DNA of 40,226 bases from positions 1 through 40,226 of the forward strand of contig CANNCP010000016.1 in assembly GCA_947503145.1 (NCBI GenBank). The letters run 5' to 3'. Shown piece by piece: positions 39,381 through 40,226 of this stretch (position 1 is the first letter of the stretch; each line of letters begins with the position of its first letter). This stretch comes from an uncultured Roseovarius sp. GTDB lineage: Bacteria; Pseudomonadota; Alphaproteobacteria; Rhodobacterales; Rhodobacteraceae. The position numbers and the translations under genes are program-made. The notes beneath the pieces are model-generated. The model did no database searches. It was not told the origin of the DNA and worked only from the letters and a program-made list of their open reading frames with translations.

Positions 39381-39809
39381 ATGCTCACGATCGGCACTCT
39401 GTCAAAGAAGACCGGCACAAAGGTGCAGACCATTCGGTACTACGAGCAGATCGGGCTCATGCCCGAACCCGGCCGGACTGAAGGCGGACAGAGGCGCTAT
39501 GACAATGCACAGCTCGACCGACTGTCCTTTATCCGCCATTCGCGACAACTCGGCTTCTCGCTTGATGCGATCCGCGAGCTGCTCGACCTCAGCGACCAGC
39601 CCAATCGGCCCTGCGAAGAAGCCGACGCGATTGCGCGTCGCCAGCTAAAGCAGGTGGAGCAGCGCATGGCCCGTCTGAAGGCGCTGCGCACCGAACTGAA
39701 ACGCATGGTTCACGAATGCAGCGGTGGACGTACCGCCGATTGCAAGGTGCTTGAGGTGTTGCGGGATCATTCCGAATGTTTGACCGAACACGACGAGATC
39801 GGTGCCTGA
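39381..39809 (+). CDS. MerR-family metal-responsive regulator (ZntR/CadR/PbrR type)
   Basis: 142 residues from the ATG at 39381, chosen for GGAGG 6-10 bp upstream. The MerR helix-turn-helix and wing occupy residues 1-70 ([20 protein letters not shown]). A long dimerisation helix follows. Four cysteines are placed for metal sensing: Cys78 (NRPCEEAD), Cys113 and Cys121 ([11 protein letters not shown]), Cys133. Cys78 corresponds to the cysteine found in divalent-metal sensors (ZntR, CadR, PbrR) and replaced by Ser in CueR; the Cys-x7-Cys loop spacing is CueR-like. It is divergent from the ten-gene operon and predicted to activate promoters A, B and C by DNA distortion. Confidence 0.93.
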   Translation: MLTIGTLSKKTGTKVQTIRYYEQIGLMPEPGRTEGGQRRYDNAQLDRLSFIRHSRQLGFSLDAIRELLDLSDQPNRPCEEADAIARRQLKQVEQRMARLKALRTELKRMVHECSGGRTADCKVLEVLRDHSECLTEHDEIGA

Positions 39810-39810
39810 G

Positions 39811-40137
39811 ATGCCTGCCGCGCTTGCCTATCCGCTTGCGGCCTTGGCCGAGATCGCCGGGTGTTTCGCGATCTGGAGCTGGTGGCGCCTCGGCGCATCC
39901 GCGGCTTGGCTCGTACCCGGTATTGTAGCCTTGGTGGTATTCGGGTGGCTTCTGGCGCAAGTCGAAACGGTTGCTGCGGGCCGCGCCTTTGCCGCCTATG
40001 GCGGAGTCTACATTGCGGCTTCGGTACTGTGGATGTGGCTTGCAGAGGGTCACAGACCGGACAGGTGGGATACGCTTGGCACAGCCGTTTGCTTGCTCGG
40101 CGCAGCTATAATACTGGCCGCGCCACGAACCAATTGA
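39811..40137 (+). CDS. UPF0060 (YnfA) small membrane protein
   Basis: 108 residues, the standard YnfA length, with four hydrophobic helices. [15 protein letters not shown] in helix 1 and [22 protein letters not shown] in the middle (split at the glycine pair) are conserved. The family is related to small multidrug resistance transporters; its substrate is not settled. It starts 1 bp after the merR stop, so it is translated with merR and probably co-regulated. The IS end begins 16 bp after its stop codon. Confidence 0.9.
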   Translation: MPAALAYPLAALAEIAGCFAIWSWWRLGASAAWLVPGIVALVVFGWLLAQVETVAAGRAFAAYGGVYIAASVLWMWLAEGHRPDRWDTLGTAVCLLGAAIILAAPRTN

Positions 40138-40152
40138 ACTTTATGGTTTGAA

Positions 40153-40226
40153 TGTCAATGAGCATTCAAAACTGACCCGGCTTCAGCATTTGATTTTGAC
40201 CCGCCTGTCGGATGGCAAAGCCCCCA
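40153..40226 (+). mobile_element. IS21-like element end (right edge of window)
   Basis: 74 bp identical, in inverted orientation, to positions 2-75. It begins TGTCAATGAGC and runs out of the window. The eight bases inside it (40145-40152, GGTTTGAA) resemble those inside the left end (GGTTTGCC read outward at 83-76). Confidence 0.6.

Noticed and set aside
1..40226. CRISPR array, rRNA or tRNA genes
   Set aside because: No regularly spaced repeats and no rRNA or tRNA signatures were seen on either strand.

Overview
The window looks like a plasmid-borne accessory region of an alphaproteobacterium, most likely of the Rhodobacteraceae/Paracoccaceae. The basis is a repABC replication module with palindromic parS-like sites, GC-rich codon usage, and several gene families (large ParB-like protein, ssb, H-NS-like, DUF932 fragments) that I recall clustering on plasmids of that group. 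No rRNA, tRNA or CRISPR was seen. Both edges carry the same 74-bp sequence in inverted orientation. It resembles the end of an IS21-family element, so the window is bounded by insertion-sequence ends: two IS copies, one IS on a circle, or a contig broken at a repeat.

Layout. (1) 67-5177: a LysR regulator cut off by the left IS end, divergent from a six-gene quinone/hydroquinone detoxification operon (Rossmann reductase, DoxX, VOC dioxygenase, glutathionyl-hydroquinone reductase-like GST, pirin, WrbA). (2) 5178-11950: a worn accessory zone with a DUF932-like fragment, a CDF metal exporter between two 39-bp direct repeats, a small hypothetical gene, a ParDE toxin-antitoxin pair, an ssb with a frameshifted C-terminus, a broken H-NS-like gene, a Fic protein behind a 66-bp imperfect palindrome, a 54-residue membrane protein and a LysR remnant. 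(3) 11952-17819: a GlxA/AraC regulator divergent from an isochorismatase-like hydrolase and an MBL-fold hydrolase, then a DHDPS-like aldolase with two LysE-type exporters divergent from an ArgP-type regulator.

(4) 18433-24606: the plasmid backbone, all on the minus strand: repA, repB, repC, a ParB-like gene split by a remnant IS21-type end, and a small conserved hypothetical. Three copies of CTTGACCGCGGTCAAG and a well-formed counter-transcribed RNA candidate between repB and repC support an active repABC module. (5) 24864-27054: a serine recombinase divergent from a DUF1612-like plasmid protein with a palindrome at its start.

(6) 27335-40137: a heavy-metal/envelope-stress island. A MerR regulator is divergent from a tightly packed ten-gene operon: SCO, DsbB, DsbA-like, PCu(A)C, SCO, M23 peptidase, DUF411, ZIP, LspA, Lnt. 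Two further transcription units carry an L,D-transpeptidase, and a Zn/Cd/Pb-type P1B ATPase with a second L,D-transpeptidase. The three promoters share one architecture: TTGAA(C/G), a 19-bp spacer with a CTCTAG-type dyad, then a -10. This predicts a single MerR regulon coupling metal export to copper delivery, disulfide formation, peptidoglycan cross-linking and lipoprotein maturation. It is the most interesting system in the window.
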